Source: Pantoea sp. At-9b
Lineage (GTDB): Bacteria; Pseudomonadota; Gammaproteobacteria; Enterobacterales; Enterobacteriaceae
Reading direction: 5' to 3'
Length of the DNA: 64,000 nt
NCBI RefSeq assembly: GCF_000175935.2
Contig: NC_014837.1
Location: forward strand, 1,240,001 to 1,304,000
The position numbers and the translations under genes are program-made. Shown in pieces: positions 20,821 through 31,314 of the stretch (position 1 is the first letter of the stretch; every line of letters begins with the position of its first letter). The notes under the pieces are model-generated. The model was not told the origin of the DNA. It was given only the letters and a program-made list of their open reading frames with translations, and made no database searches.

Positions 20821-21437
20821 ATGTCTGTAGCCACTGAAAAAGTGGGGAAAAATCCTGCGTGGTCACAATTGCCGTCTATGCTTACCTTGTCAGAAAGGTA
20901 AAGAAGGGCAAATTCGCAGGCGTTCTGTTTGAAAATTATGAAAGTCTTACCTGCCGCTTCGTTAAATTTTTATGGCAAAGGTAATTATTTTCTTAATTAC
21001 GTCATCGTCTCATGACAACTAATTAACAACCTGCCCAACAATACACATCTGGAAAATTTGTACGTTATCTCAGATCAATAAATGCTGAGATATAACAAAC
21101 TTTACCGCTGGCAAAGCGCAGCGCAAACGGTATAAATTGCGCTACATCAATTCAATCATTTCCATGTTTTTTCAGGAGTTTGTGCCAGGCGTTGTTATAT
21201 CAATTCTGTCGCCTCCGCACTCTCGTCTGTCGAAAACCGATTGTTGCGATGCGTTTTCAGGGCTTTTTCATCACAGTTACTCGCTCACTTCGGGCAGCAG
21301 ATTTCTCTGTTCTGTCGGTAACAAAACAAAACTGGAATCAATAATCAGTCGTTCCTGACTCTTATTCTGCACGTCAATGTCTGTCTTTTACCGTTGTCGC
21401 CCGCAGAGGGAGTTCATGCGAGGAGCAAGGAGTCATC
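20821..21437 (+). other. cydA upstream regulatory region and leader
   Basis: These 617 bases hold no convincing gene; the E. coli genes found here (mngR, mngA, mngB) are absent. The region is A+T-rich. An ArcA-like half site occurs at 21019-21027 (complement GTTAATTAG). There is a 7-bp inverted repeat TTACCTT/AAGGTAA at 20882-20901 and an 8-bp one, TATCTCAG/CTGAGATA, at 21066-21092, just before the promoter candidate at 21108-21136. If that promoter is used, the cydA leader is about 290 bases long. Confidence 0.6.
21108..21136 (+). promoter_or_regulatory. Candidate cydA promoter
   Basis: CTGGCA (21108-21113), 17 bases, TATAAA (21131-21136). In E. coli cydA has several promoters controlled by ArcA and FNR, so this is probably not the only one. 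Confidence 0.4.
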
Positions 21438-23009
21438 ATGTTAGATATTGTCGAGCTGTCGCGTTTACAGTTTGCTCTGACGGCGATGTACCATTTCCTG
21501 TTCGTGCCATTAACGCTCGGTATGGCGTTTTTGTTGGCGATCATGGAAACCGTATACGTCCTGACGGGAAAACAGATTTATAAAGATATGACCAAATTCT
21601 GGGGCAAGTTGTTTGGTATCAACTTTGCTCTGGGTGTGGCGACCGGTCTGACCATGGAATTTCAGTTCGGGACCAACTGGTCTTATTACTCACACTACGT
21701 CGGCGATATCTTTGGTGCGCCGCTGGCCATTGAAGGCCTGATGGCGTTCTTCCTTGAATCTACGTTTGTCGGCCTGTTCTTCTTCGGCTGGGATCGCCTC
21801 GGTAAGGTACAACACCTGACGGTGACCTGGCTGGTCGCTCTGGGATCGAACATGTCCGCATTGTGGATCCTCGTGGCGAACGGCTGGATGCAAAATCCGA
21901 TTGCCTCTGAGTTCAACTTCGAAACCATGCGTATGGAGATGGTGAGCTTCTCCGAACTGGTGCTTAACCCGGTAGCGCAGGTTAAATTCGTGCACACCGT
22001 GGCAGCCGGTTACACCGCAGGGGCGATGTTTATCCTCGGTATCAGTTCCTGGTATCTGCTGAAAGGGCGTGACATTGCGTTCGCCAAGCGTTCCTTCGCC
22101 ATTGCGGCCAGCTTCGGTATGGCTGCGGTGCTGTCCGTTATCGTGCTGGGTGACGAATCCGGTTATGAAATGGGTGACGTGCAAAAAACCAAACTGGCTG
22201 CCATCGAAGCTGAGTGGGAAACCCAACCGGCTCCGGCTTCCTTTACCTTGTTTGGTATTCCGGATCAGGATGCGCAGCAGAACCGCTATGCGATCCAGAT
22301 TCCTTACCTGCTTGGTTTAATTGCTACCCGATCAGTCGATACCCCGGTAACCGGCTTGAAAGAGTTGCTGGCGCAGCATGAAGTGCGTATCCGTAACGGT
22401 ATGAAAGCCTATGCGTTGCTGAACGAACTGCGTGCCGGGAGTAAAGATCCGGCGGTACGCACTGCCTTTGAGCAAAGCAAACAGGATCTCGGTTATGGCT
22501 TGCTGCTGAAGCGCTATACCCCGGACGTGGCTAACGCCACTGAAGCGCAGATTCAGAAAGCCACGGCGGACTCGATCCCGCGCGTCGCACCGCTCTATTT
22601 TGCCTTCCGTATCATGGTGCTGTGTGGTGTGTTGTTGCTGGGCATCATTGCGCTGTCGTTCCTGAGCGTCATCCGCAATCGCATTGGCAAGTGGCCGTGG
22701 TTGCTTAAAGCGGCGCTGTACGGTATTCCGCTGCCATGGATCGCCATCGAATCAGGTTGGTTTGTCGCAGAGTATGGCCGTCAACCGTGGGCGGTGGGTG
22801 AGGTATTGCCGACAGCGGTAGCGAACTCTTCGCTGACCACCGGTGATGTGCTGTTCTCAATGATTTTGATTTGCGGCCTGTACACCCTGTTCCTGGTGGC
22901 GGAAATGTATTTGATGTTCAAATTTGCCCGCCTGGGTCCAAGCAGCCTGAAAACCGGCCGCTACCACCATGAGCAGATTAGCGCATCGACTCAACCGGCG
23001 CGTGGATAA
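21438..23009 (+). CDS. cydA: Cytochrome bd-I ubiquinol oxidase subunit I
   Basis: CydA oxidises ubiquinol and carries hemes b558, b595 and d in the inner membrane; the enzyme has high O2 affinity and makes proton motive force without pumping. The 523 residues (E. coli 522) include [22 protein letters not shown] with heme-ligand His19, the [13 protein letters not shown] segment (His186), and the periplasmic Q-loop after residue 250. RBS AAGGAG precedes the ATG at 21438. A longer frame starting at 21377 is out of phase and spurious. Confidence 0.98.
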   Translation: MLDIVELSRLQFALTAMYHFLFVPLTLGMAFLLAIMETVYVLTGKQIYKDMTKFWGKLFGINFALGVATGLTMEFQFGTNWSYYSHYVGDIFGAPLAIEGLMAFFLESTFVGLFFFGWDRLGKVQHLTVTWLVALGSNMSALWILVANGWMQNPIASEFNFETMRMEMVSFSELVLNPVAQVKFVHTVAAGYTAGAMFILGISSWYLLKGRDIAFAKRSFAIAASFGMAAVLSVIVLGDESGYEMGDVQKTKLAAIEAEWETQPAPASFTLFGIPDQDAQQNRYAIQIPYLLGLIATRSVDTPVTGLKELLAQHEVRIRNGMKAYALLNELRAGSKDPAVRTAFEQSKQDLGYGLLLKRYTPDVANATEAQIQKATADSIPRVAPLYFAFRIMVLCGVLLLGIIALSFLSVIRNRIGKWPWLLKAALYGIPLPWIAIESGWFVAEYGRQPWAVGEVLPTAVANSSLTTGDVLFSMILICGLYTLFLVAEMYLMFKFARLGPSSLKTGRYHHEQISASTQPARG

Positions 23010-23020
23010 GGAGAGCTACC

Positions 23021-24160
23021 ATGTTTGATTATGAAGTGTTGCGATTTATCTGGTGGCTGCTGATCGGCATTCTGCTGGTTGGGTTTGCTGTCACCGAAGG
23101 CTTCGACATGGGGGTAGGGATGCTGGTCCGTCTGATGGGCCGCACCGACACCGAACGTCGCGTGATGATCAACGCTATCGCGCCACACTGGGACGGTAAC
23201 CAGGTATGGTTGATCACCGCTGGTGGCGCGCTGTTTGCTGCCTGGCCGATGGTGTATGCCGCTGCGTTTTCCGGCTTCTATGTGGCGATGATTCTGGTGC
23301 TGTCGTCTCTGTTCTTCCGTCCGGTCGGTTTTGATTATCGTTCCAAGATTGAAGACGTGCGCTGGCGTGGCATGTGGGACTGGGGCATTTTCATCGGCAG
23401 TTTCGTGCCGCCGTTGGTGATTGGTGTGGCGTTTGGCAACCTGTTGCAGGGCGTGCCTTTCCACGCTGATGAATATCTGCGCCTGTTCTATACCGGCAAC
23501 TTCTTCCAACTGCTGAACCCGTTTGGTCTGCTGGCAGGGGTCATCAGCGTCGCCATGTTCCTGGCGCAGGGCGCGACTTACCTGCAAATGCGTACCACCG
23601 GCGAACTGCATGTCCGTTCCCGTTCGGTGGCGCAGGTTGCCGCGTTAGTGATGATGGTGTGTTTCATTCTCGCTGGCGTGTGGGTGAAATACGGTATTGA
23701 TGGTTATGTGGTGAAAAGCGTTATCGATCACCATGCGGCATCTAACCCACTGGGTAAAGATGTGGTGCGCGAAGCCGGTGCCTGGTTGGTTAACTTCCAG
23801 CAGACGCCAATCCTGTGGATCTTCCCGCTACTGGGTGTACTGATGCCGCTGCTGACCATTCTGTGTTCGCGTGCAGAGAAGGGTGCCTGGGCATTTATCT
23901 TCTCGTCGCTGACTCTGGCAGGGGTGATCATGACAGTGGGCATTGCGATGTTCCCGTTCATCATGCCGTCCAGCACCGTGCCGGGCACCAGCCTGACCAT
24001 GTGGGATGCGACATCCAGTGCGCTGACGCTGAAAATCATGACCTTTGCAGCCATCGTGTTTGTGCCGATCATCCTGCTGTACACCGCCTGGTGCTACTAC
24101 AAAATGTACGGTCGCATCACCAAAGAACACATTGAGAGCAATACGCACTCCCTGTACTGA
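23021..24160 (+). CDS. cydB: Cytochrome bd-I ubiquinol oxidase subunit II
   Basis: CydB is the second large subunit of cytochrome bd, with the same fold as CydA but no heme of its own. The 379-residue protein equals E. coli and shows the typical start MFDYEVLRFIWWLLIG, the TEGFDMGVGML segment, and the WDGNQVWLITAGGALFAAWP block. Eight to nine membrane helices are apparent. It lies 11 bases after cydA and 15 before cydX. Confidence 0.98.
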   Translation: MFDYEVLRFIWWLLIGILLVGFAVTEGFDMGVGMLVRLMGRTDTERRVMINAIAPHWDGNQVWLITAGGALFAAWPMVYAAAFSGFYVAMILVLSSLFFRPVGFDYRSKIEDVRWRGMWDWGIFIGSFVPPLVIGVAFGNLLQGVPFHADEYLRLFYTGNFFQLLNPFGLLAGVISVAMFLAQGATYLQMRTTGELHVRSRSVAQVAALVMMVCFILAGVWVKYGIDGYVVKSVIDHHAASNPLGKDVVREAGAWLVNFQQTPILWIFPLLGVLMPLLTILCSRAEKGAWAFIFSSLTLAGVIMTVGIAMFPFIMPSSTVPGTSLTMWDATSSALTLKIMTFAAIVFVPIILLYTAWCYYKMYGRITKEHIESNTHSLY

Positions 24161-24175
24161 GTAAGGAGAAAGAGC

Positions 24176-24289
24176 ATGTGGTATTTTGCCTGGATACTTG
24201 GCACCCTGCTGGCTTGTTCGTTCGGTGTGATCGCAGCACTGGCGCTGGAGCGTGCGGAAGAAGCCGCAGCAAAGGGTGATAAAGCCTGA
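24176..24289 (+). CDS. cydX: Cytochrome bd-I accessory subunit CydX
   Basis: This 37-residue single-span protein begins MWYFAWILGTLLACSFGV and ends in a charged tail rich in Glu, Ala and Lys. CydX (YbgT) binds CydA and stabilises the hemes of cytochrome bd-I. RBS AAGGAG (24163-24168) precedes the ATG. The stop TGA shares a base with the ybgE ATG. Confidence 0.95.
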   Translation: MWYFAWILGTLLACSFGVIAALALERAEEAAAKGDKA

Positions 24290-24582
24290 TGCGCGGATTG
24301 TTTCAGACACTGTATCGTCTGATGGATAAGGGCCCGTTACGGGCCCTTTCACTGTTGCTGGCCTTATGGCTGGCGGGCTGTGTATTCTGGGACCCGTCAC
24401 GCTACGCGGCGAAGACCAGCGCACTTTCGGTCTGGCATGGACTGGTCGTGATTTGGGCGGTGTGCACCGGTGTTATTCATGGCACCGGGTTCCGGCCCCG
24501 ACGCTTGCGCTGGCAAGCTTTGTTCACGCCGTTGCCGGCGATGATCGTGTTGGTGGCGGGAATTCTCTGGTTTTACCGTTAA
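24289..24582 (+). CDS. ybgE: Cyd operon protein YbgE
   Basis: The 97-residue inner-membrane protein has three hydrophobic segments (LRALSLLLALWLAGCVFW, HGLVVIWAVCTGVIHG, PAMIVLVAGILWFY). It matches the YbgE family found at the end of cyd operons. Its function is not established. The 1-base overlap with cydX indicates translational coupling. Confidence 0.92.
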   Translation: MRGLFQTLYRLMDKGPLRALSLLLALWLAGCVFWDPSRYAAKTSALSVWHGLVVIWAVCTGVIHGTGFRPRRLRWQALFTPLPAMIVLVAGILWFYR

Positions 24583-24730
24583 GTCCACGATCGGGACGAA
24601 TTTTGTTCTTTTTTTGTAGAAATTTCAGGCGCTGATGTGAGTTTATGTCAGCGTCTGGTCAAGAAACCTGCCAAAAATCCTTCCGGTTGTTACCGTGTGA
24701 TAATTATTTTCTCGCGGCGTCAGCGGGCCA

Positions 24731-24759
24731 TTCCCAAGCTGATCTCACTTGCGTATAGT
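24731..24759 (+). promoter_or_regulatory. Candidate promoter of ybgC-tolQRA
   Basis: TTCCCA (24731-24736), 17 bases, TATAGT (24754-24759), about 25 bases before the ybgC start. Confidence 0.45.
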
Positions 24760-24790
24760 AGCAACGTTTAAAATGATACCGGGATGTAGA

Positions 24791-25878
<1,088 letters not shown>

Positions 25879-25891
25879 GTCGAGGTAAACG

Positions 25892-26320
25892 ATGGCCAGA
25901 ACCCGTGGTCGCGGACGCCGCGACCTTAAGTCGGAAATCAACATCGTTCCACTTCTGGACGTGCTGCTGGTGCTGTTGCTGATTTTTATGGCGACAGCAC
26001 CGATCATTACCCAAAGCGTGGAAGTGGATCTGCCGGATGCAACCGATTCGAAAACCGTCTCCAGCGATGATAACCCGCCGGTGATTGTCGAAGTTTCCGG
26101 GGTAGGGCAGTACAGCCTGGTGGTGGATCATGACCGCATGAACCAACTGCCTCCTGAGCAAGTGGTGAGCGAAGCGCAGCGTCGACTGGAAGCCAATCCG
26201 AAGACTGTCTTTCTGATCGGCGGTGCGAAAGACGTGCCTTACGACGAAATCATCAAGGCGCTTAACCTGCTGCATCAGGCTGGCGTGAAATCTGTCGGTT
26301 TGATGACGCAGCCGATTTAA
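25892..26320 (+). CDS. tolR: Tol-Pal system protein TolR
   Basis: TolR is the second motor subunit (ExbD/TolR family). The 142-residue protein has one membrane segment near residues 20-38 containing the proton-carrying Asp in IVPLLDVLLVLLLIFMA, and a periplasmic peptidoglycan-binding domain ending GVKSVGLMTQPI. Length equals E. coli. It follows tolQ by 13 bases. Confidence 0.97.
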   Translation: MARTRGRGRRDLKSEINIVPLLDVLLVLLLIFMATAPIITQSVEVDLPDATDSKTVSSDDNPPVIVEVSGVGQYSLVVDHDRMNQLPPEQVVSEAQRRLEANPKTVFLIGGAKDVPYDEIIKALNLLHQAGVKSVGLMTQPI

Positions 26321-26345
26321 AGCGAACCGTTTTTGGGAACCGAGA

Positions 26346-27605
26346 GTGTCGAAGGCAACCGAGCAAAACGAGAAGTTAAAACGCGCGATAATCATTTCGG
26401 TGATTCTGCACATCGTGTTGATCGCCTTGCTGGTCTGGAGCTCGTTTAACGAAAAAATCGAATCCAGCGGCGGTGGCGGCGGTAGCGATATCGACGCGGT
26501 GATGGTCGACCCGGGTGCCGTGGTCGATCAATATAATCGTCAGCAGAATCAACAAAGCGATAGCAAGCGTGCTGAGCAGCAGCGTGAGAAACAAGCGCAG
26601 CAGCAGGCAGAAGAGTTACAACAGAAGCAGACCGCCGAACAACAGCGTCTGAAAGAGCTGGAGAAAGAACGTCTGCAGGCGCAGCAAGAAGCCAAAGAGC
26701 AGGCGAAACAGCAGGCTGAACAGCAAAAAGCAGCCGAAGCGGCGGCGAAACAGGCGCAGGAAGAACAGAAAGCGGCTGAAGCGGCGGCGGCGAAAGCGAA
26801 AGCCGATGCCAAAGCACAGGCGGATGCGCAGGCGAAAGCGGCGGCAGATGCCCAGGCAAAAGCCGCTGCTGAAGCGAAGCAGGCAGCTGCTGAGGCGAAG
26901 AAACAGGCCGAGCAAGAGGCGAAAGCCGCGGCTGCGGAAGCGGCGAAAGAGAAAGCGGCGCAGGAAGCGAAGGCGGCGGCTCAGGCGAAAGCCAAAGCTG
27001 ATGCGGAAGCCAAAGCGCAGGCTGCAGCAGATGCTAAGGCAAAAGCGGCGCAGGAAGCGAAAGAGAAAGCGGCTGAAGAAGCGAAAGCGAAGGCAGCAGC
27101 GGAGGCGAAAGAAAAAGCCGAAGCGGCAGCAAAAGCGAAGGCGGATGCAGCGGCGAAAGCCAAAGCAGCGGCTGATGCCAAGAAGAAAGCGGCAGCCGAA
27201 GCGGCGAAGAATGAAAACGCTGTTGACGATCTGCTGGGTGGCCTTTCATCCGGTAAGAATGCACCGAAAAGTGGTAACGCTTCCGGTGGCGGGGCAGCAG
27301 CTGGACAAGGTAATCAGAAGAAAGCCGGAGCTTCAGGCGCTGAAATCAACTCCTACATGGGACAAGTTGTGGCAGCGATTCAGAGCCGTTTCTATGATGC
27401 CGATTCATACAAAGGTAAAGAGTGTAACCTGCGCATCAAGCTGGCCCCGGATGGCTTACTGATTGATGTGAAAGCAGAGGGCGGCGATCCTGCGTTGTGT
27501 CAGGCAGCAGTCTCGGCGGCAAAACAGGCGCGGATTCCGAAGCCACCTTCACAGGCGGTGTATGAAGTGTTCAAAAACGCACCAATGGATTTCAAACCTC
27601 AGTAA
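26346..27605 (+). CDS. tolA: Tol-Pal system protein TolA
   Basis: TolA links the TolQR motor to outer-membrane Pal/TolB and is a receptor for group A colicins and filamentous phage in relatives. The 419-residue protein has an N-terminal membrane anchor (about residues 14-33), a long helical Ala/Lys/Glu/Gln-rich domain II (about 65-285), a Gly/Ser hinge, and the globular domain III with its Cys pair in KGKECNLRI and DPALCQAA. The start is GTG at 26346. The low-complexity middle gives many long spurious frames on both strands. Confidence 0.96.
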   Translation: MSKATEQNEKLKRAIIISVILHIVLIALLVWSSFNEKIESSGGGGGSDIDAVMVDPGAVVDQYNRQQNQQSDSKRAEQQREKQAQQQAEELQQKQTAEQQRLKELEKERLQAQQEAKEQAKQQAEQQKAAEAAAKQAQEEQKAAEAAAAKAKADAKAQADAQAKAAADAQAKAAAEAKQAAAEAKKQAEQEAKAAAAEAAKEKAAQEAKAAAQAKAKADAEAKAQAAADAKAKAAQEAKEKAAEEAKAKAAAEAKEKAEAAAKAKADAAAKAKAAADAKKKAAAEAAKNENAVDDLLGGLSSGKNAPKSGNASGGGAAAGQGNQKKAGASGAEINSYMGQVVAAIQSRFYDADSYKGKECNLRIKLAPDGLLIDVKAEGGDPALCQAAVSAAKQARIPKPPSQAVYEVFKNAPMDFKPQ

Positions 27606-27721
27606 TGCAGTAACATACGGCAGGTTGAACTAAGGTTAGCTTGCCGTACTCTATGAGTACCCGTGTTTTTTCAGGAACAGTGCGAATTATCATGAACTCA
27701 GGTTCAGATAAGGGAGAAAAG

Positions 27722-29017
27722 ATGAAGCAGGCACTTCGTGTAACCTTAGGTTTTTTTGTACTGCTGTGGGCGGCCATGCTGCACGCGGAAGTACGCATTG
27801 AAATTACGCAGGGCGTGAATACCGCACGCCCTATTGGTGTGGTTCCGTTCCAGTGGGCCGGTCCGGGCGCTGCGCCAGAAGATATTGGTGGCATCGTCGC
27901 GGCTGACTTGCGCAACAGTGGTAAGTTCAATCCGCTGGACCGCTCGCGTCTGCCCCAGCAGCCAACCAGCGCGCAGCAGGTTCAGCCTGCCGCCTGGAGC
28001 GCACTGGGTATCGATGCGGTCGTGGTCGGTCAGGTCACGCCGAATGCGGATGGCAGCTACCAGATCGCTTATCAGCTGGTCGATACCGGTGGTGCACCGG
28101 GTACGGTGCTGGCGCAGAACTCTTACAAAGTGACGAAGCAGTGGCTGCGTTATGCCGCACATACTGCCAGTGACGAAGTGTTTGAGAAGCTGACCGGTAT
28201 CAAAGGTGCCTTCCGTACTCGTATCGCGTATGTGGTGCAGACTAATGGTGGTCAGTTCCCGTATGAACTGCGTGTGTCAGATTACGATGGTTACAACCAG
28301 TTTGTGGTGCATCGTTCTCCGGAGCCGCTGATGTCGCCGACCTGGTCACCAGACGGCAGCAAACTGGCTTACGTCACCTTTGAAAGCGGTAAATCTGCGC
28401 TGGTGATACAGACGCTGGCTAATGGCGCAATCCGTCAGGTTGCTTCTTTCCCACGTCATAACGGCGCACCGGCTTTCTCGCCGGATGGATCTAAACTGGC
28501 GTTCGCGTTGTCAAAAACCGGTAGCCTTAACCTGTATGTGATGGATTTGGGTTCTGGTCAGATTCGTCAGATTACAGATGGCCGTTACAACAGCACCGAA
28601 CCGACCTGGTTCCCGGATAGCCAGACACTGGCTTACACCTCGGATCAGGCGGGTGCGCCACAGATTTACAAAATTGGCATTAACGGCGGTGCGCCGCAGC
28701 GTATTACCTGGGAAGGTGCTCAGAACCAGGACGCTGATGTGGCAGCCGACGGTAAGTCTATGGTGATGATCAGCAGCGCCGGTGGCGCTCAGCACGTCGC
28801 CAAACAGGATCTGGAAACGGGAGCCGTTCAAACGTTAACGGACACGTTCCTGGATGAGACGCCAAGTCTGGCTCCTAACGGCACGATGGTAATCTATAGC
28901 TCTACTCAGGGGATGGGTTCCGTGTTGCAGTTGGTTTCAACCGATGGGCGTTTCAAAGCGCGTCTTCCGGCAACTGATGGACAGGTAAAATCGCCTGCCT
29001 GGTCGCCGTATCTGTGA
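27722..29017 (+). CDS. tolB: Tol-Pal system periplasmic protein TolB
   Basis: TolB binds Pal and TolA in the periplasm. The 431-residue protein has a signal peptide ([22 protein letters not shown], cut before EVRIEI), an N-terminal alpha/beta domain, and a C-terminal six-bladed beta-propeller with repeated [16 protein letters not shown] blades. The ATG at 27722 follows AAGGGAGAAAAG; an 81-base in-frame extension upstream would bury the signal peptide and is rejected. A 116-base gap from tolA could hold a separate promoter. Confidence 0.97.
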   Translation: MKQALRVTLGFFVLLWAAMLHAEVRIEITQGVNTARPIGVVPFQWAGPGAAPEDIGGIVAADLRNSGKFNPLDRSRLPQQPTSAQQVQPAAWSALGIDAVVVGQVTPNADGSYQIAYQLVDTGGAPGTVLAQNSYKVTKQWLRYAAHTASDEVFEKLTGIKGAFRTRIAYVVQTNGGQFPYELRVSDYDGYNQFVVHRSPEPLMSPTWSPDGSKLAYVTFESGKSALVIQTLANGAIRQVASFPRHNGAPAFSPDGSKLAFALSKTGSLNLYVMDLGSGQIRQITDGRYNSTEPTWFPDSQTLAYTSDQAGAPQIYKIGINGGAPQRITWEGAQNQDADVAADGKSMVMISSAGGAQHVAKQDLETGAVQTLTDTFLDETPSLAPNGTMVIYSSTQGMGSVLQLVSTDGRFKARLPATDGQVKSPAWSPYL

Positions 29018-29081
29018 TGCATCAATCCCCCGCCAAAGTGGGGGATGATATGTATGGCAAACAATATAATAGGATAAAGAA

Positions 29082-29594
29082 ATGCAACTGAACAAAGTGC
29101 TGAAGGGTTTGATGCTGGCTCTGCCGGTTATCGCGGTAGCTGCATGTAGCTCTCACAAAAACAACAACAATGACCAGACTGGCATGGGTGCTGATGGCGC
29201 TTACGGTTCTGGCCAGAACGGTAACATGTCTTCTGACGAGCAGGCACGTCTGCAGATGCAGCAGCTGCAGCAGAACAACATCGTTTACTTCGGCCTGGAC
29301 AAGTATGACGTGCAGTCTGAGTACGCTCAGATGCTGGATCAGCACGCTGCTTTCCTGCGTAGCAACCCGTCTTACAAAGTGACCATCGAAGGTCATGCGG
29401 ATGAGCGCGGTACGCCGGAATACAACATCGCCCTGGGCGAGCGTCGTGCTAACGCAGTGAAAATGTACCTGCAGGGTAAAGGCGTGTCAGCTGATCAGAT
29501 GTCTATCGTTTCTTACGGTAAAGAGAAGCCGGCAGTTCTGGGTCACGACGAAGCGGCTTACGCTAAAAACCGTCGTGCCGTTCTGGTTTACTAA
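29082..29594 (+). CDS. pal: Peptidoglycan-associated lipoprotein Pal
   Basis: Pal anchors the outer membrane to peptidoglycan and is pulled by the Tol system to the division site. The 170-residue precursor has a lipoprotein signal ending AVAAC with the lipidated Cys at 22, an Asn/Gly-rich linker, and the OmpA-like peptidoglycan-binding domain ([34 protein letters not shown]). Confidence 0.98.
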   Translation: MQLNKVLKGLMLALPVIAVAACSSHKNNNNDQTGMGADGAYGSGQNGNMSSDEQARLQMQQLQQNNIVYFGLDKYDVQSEYAQMLDQHAAFLRSNPSYKVTIEGHADERGTPEYNIALGERRANAVKMYLQGKGVSADQMSIVSYGKEKPAVLGHDEAAYAKNRRAVLVY

Positions 29595-29603
29595 GATAAT
29601 CAC

Positions 29604-30413
29604 ATGATGAGTAACTTCAGACTTCATTTATTGAGTCTGTCGTTACTGGTTGGTGTAGCGGCCCCCTGGGCCGCTAATGCCCAGGCGTCAATCAGTAGCG
29701 TTGGCTCAGGCTCGGTCGAAGACCGTGTCACCACTCTTGAACGTATCTCCAATGCCCAGGCTCAGCTTCTGCAGCAGTTGCAGCAGCAGATGAGTGACAA
29801 CCAAAGCGATATCGATTCGCTGCGCGGGCAAATTCAGCAGAACACCTATCAGCTTAATCAGGTGATTGAGCGCCAGAAGCAGATCTACCAGCAGATCGAC
29901 AGTTTGAGCAGCGGTAATAACGGCGCTCAGGCCAGCGGTGGTGGTGATGCCGCAGCGGCGGCTGGTGGGGCTGGCGCAGGTGCGACAGCGGCCGCTACAG
30001 GCAGCAGTGATAGCGCAGCAGCAGCACCGACGCAAAGCGGTGATGCTAACAGCGACTACAATGCCGCTGTGGCGCTGATTCTGGAGAAGAAACAGTATGA
30101 CCAGGCCATTACTGCGCTGCAGGCATGGGTGAAACGTTATCCTGATTCTACCTATCAGCCCAATGCCAATTACTGGCTGGGGCAGTTGTTTTACAACAAG
30201 GGCAAAAAGGACGATGCGGCCTATTATTTTGCCACTGTGGTAAAAAACTACCCGAAATCGCCGAAAGCCGCAGAAGCGTTGTTTAAGGTTGGGGTGATCA
30301 TGCAGGAGAAGAACGACACGGCGAAAGCCAAAGCGGTCTACCAGCAAGTGATCAAACAATTCCCGAACAGCGAATCAGCAAAGCTGGCGCAGAAACGTCT
30401 CGCCGGGTTGTAA
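29604..30413 (+). CDS. cpoB: Cell division coordinator CpoB
   Basis: CpoB (YbgF) coordinates PBP1B-driven peptidoglycan synthesis with Tol-driven outer-membrane constriction. The 269-residue precursor has a signal peptide ending AANAQA, an N-terminal trimerising coiled coil (SVEDRVTTLERISNAQAQLL), a Gly/Ala linker, and C-terminal TPR repeats (NYWLGQLFYNKGKKDDAAYY). ATG codons at 29604 and 29607 are both possible. Confidence 0.96.
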   Translation: MMSNFRLHLLSLSLLVGVAAPWAANAQASISSVGSGSVEDRVTTLERISNAQAQLLQQLQQQMSDNQSDIDSLRGQIQQNTYQLNQVIERQKQIYQQIDSLSSGNNGAQASGGGDAAAAAGGAGAGATAAATGSSDSAAAAPTQSGDANSDYNAAVALILEKKQYDQAITALQAWVKRYPDSTYQPNANYWLGQLFYNKGKKDDAAYYFATVVKNYPKSPKAAEALFKVGVIMQEKNDTAKAKAVYQQVIKQFPNSESAKLAQKRLAGL

Positions 30414-30500
30414 TTTGTGCAGCACAGACCGGATTTCGTGTGATTTCTGGTCTGGCCGCATGAAAGGTAAGCAATTGAGTGATTTGGTGGAAAATAAGGG

Positions 30501-30528
30501 TTGCGCTACCCCGCTAAATCAGTAATAT
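30501..30528 (+). promoter_or_regulatory. Candidate promoter of the tRNA-Lys cluster
   Basis: TTGCGC (30501-30506), 16 bases, TAATAT (30523-30528). A G+C-rich stretch (GCCGCCG) follows the -10 box, as in the discriminators of stable-RNA promoters under stringent control. Confidence 0.5.
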
Positions 30529-30579
30529 ATGCCGCCGTTGCCGGGACATATCTTAACAAGTATCGGCAGCACTGAAGAT

Positions 30580-30655
30580 GGGTCGTTAGCTCAGTTGGTA
30601 GAGCAGTTGACTTTTAATCAATTGGTCGCAGGTTCGAATCCTGCACGACCCACCA
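30580..30655 (+). tRNA. lysT: tRNA-Lys (anticodon UUU), copy 1
   Basis: 76 bases from GGGTCG to the encoded CCA. D-arm AGCTCAGTTGGTAGAGC, anticodon loop CTTTTAA with anticodon TTT, T-loop GGTTCGAATCC and a complete acceptor stem GGGTCGT/ACGACCC are all present. The sequence matches what I know of E. coli tRNA-Lys. Confidence 0.97.
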
Positions 30656-30707
30656 TCTCAACCTCCAGTCGGTTCAGTGTTTCTTCAGTTCGCTTCACAA
30701 CCACGAT

Positions 30708-30783
30708 GGGTCGTTAGCTCAGTTGGTAGAGCAGTTGACTTTTAATCAATTGGTCGCAGGTTCGAATCCTGCACGACCCACCA
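30708..30783 (+). tRNA. tRNA-Lys (anticodon UUU), copy 2
   Basis: Identical to copy 1 over all 76 bases; it follows a 52-base spacer with no similarity to the other spacer. CCA is encoded. Confidence 0.97.
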
Positions 30784-30816
30784 TCTGGTCACTCTGGTTG
30801 TAAGCCCTCATCGAGC

Positions 30817-30892
30817 GGGTCGTTAGCTCAGTTGGTAGAGCAGTTGACTTTTAATCAATTGGTCGCAGGTTCGAATCCTGCACGACCCACCA
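30817..30892 (+). tRNA. tRNA-Lys (anticodon UUU), copy 3
   Basis: Identical to copies 1 and 2; it follows a 33-base spacer. CCA is encoded. The E. coli cluster mixes Lys and Val tRNAs at this place; no Val tRNA is seen here. Confidence 0.97.
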
Positions 30893-30938
30893 ATATTGCT
30901 TCCTGGGATGTTGGAAAATATCCGGGGAAATAAGAAAG

Positions 30939-30971
30939 CCGTATCTCTGTTTTGGGGATGCGGTTTTTTTT
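30939..30971 (+). terminator. Terminator of the tRNA-Lys cluster
   Basis: CCGTATC (30939-30945) pairs with GATGCGG (30957-30963, one G-T pair), followed by eight T. Confidence 0.8.
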
Positions 30972-31314
30972 CGTCTTAATCAATTCTCTGCCTGAGGGTT
31001 GCAGGATTTTGTCTGCGAATACATAGCGATTTGTCGGAGAAAAATCTAAATTTCAAATGACACTATTGCGTTAGAGAACCCAGGCAAACATACTATTTAA
31101 CCACCGCATTATTATCATTCTTGATGTATTCACCGTGACCACAGGGCGCAGCCAGGTGGCGCTGGGCGATGTGCCCGGCCAACACCCTGTTTCGGGACGG
31201 AACATTAGCGAAGAATCATCCTGCTACCCGTCCTGGTAATGCTGGATATATAAGATGATTCTTATACGGAATAGGATTATGCTGAAGTCGTTTTAAGTGT
31301 CTTTGGGAAAAAAA
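30972..31314 (+). other. A+T-rich leader of the large glycosyltransferase gene
   Basis: No gene is seen. A 10-bp perfect inverted repeat, AAGAATCATC (31211-31220) and GATGATTCTT (31254-31263), brackets 33 bases that include TATATA-type promoter-like sequence. I see no JUMPstart/ops element and no copy of the tRNA 3' end that would mark an attachment site. Confidence 0.55.

Noticed and set aside
26446..27264. Several long open frames on both strands inside tolA
   Set aside because: They arise from the repetitive Ala/Lys/Glu/Gln coding sequence of TolA domain II. The translations are low-complexity and have no RBS.
30529..30717. Short plus-strand frame across tRNA copy 1
   Set aside because: It is made of tRNA sequence and spacer and has no coding signal.
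30580..30892. Regularly spaced identical repeats that might suggest a CRISPR-like array
   Set aside because: The repeats are complete tRNA-Lys genes with CCA ends, the spacers differ in length (52 and 33 bases), and no cas gene is present.
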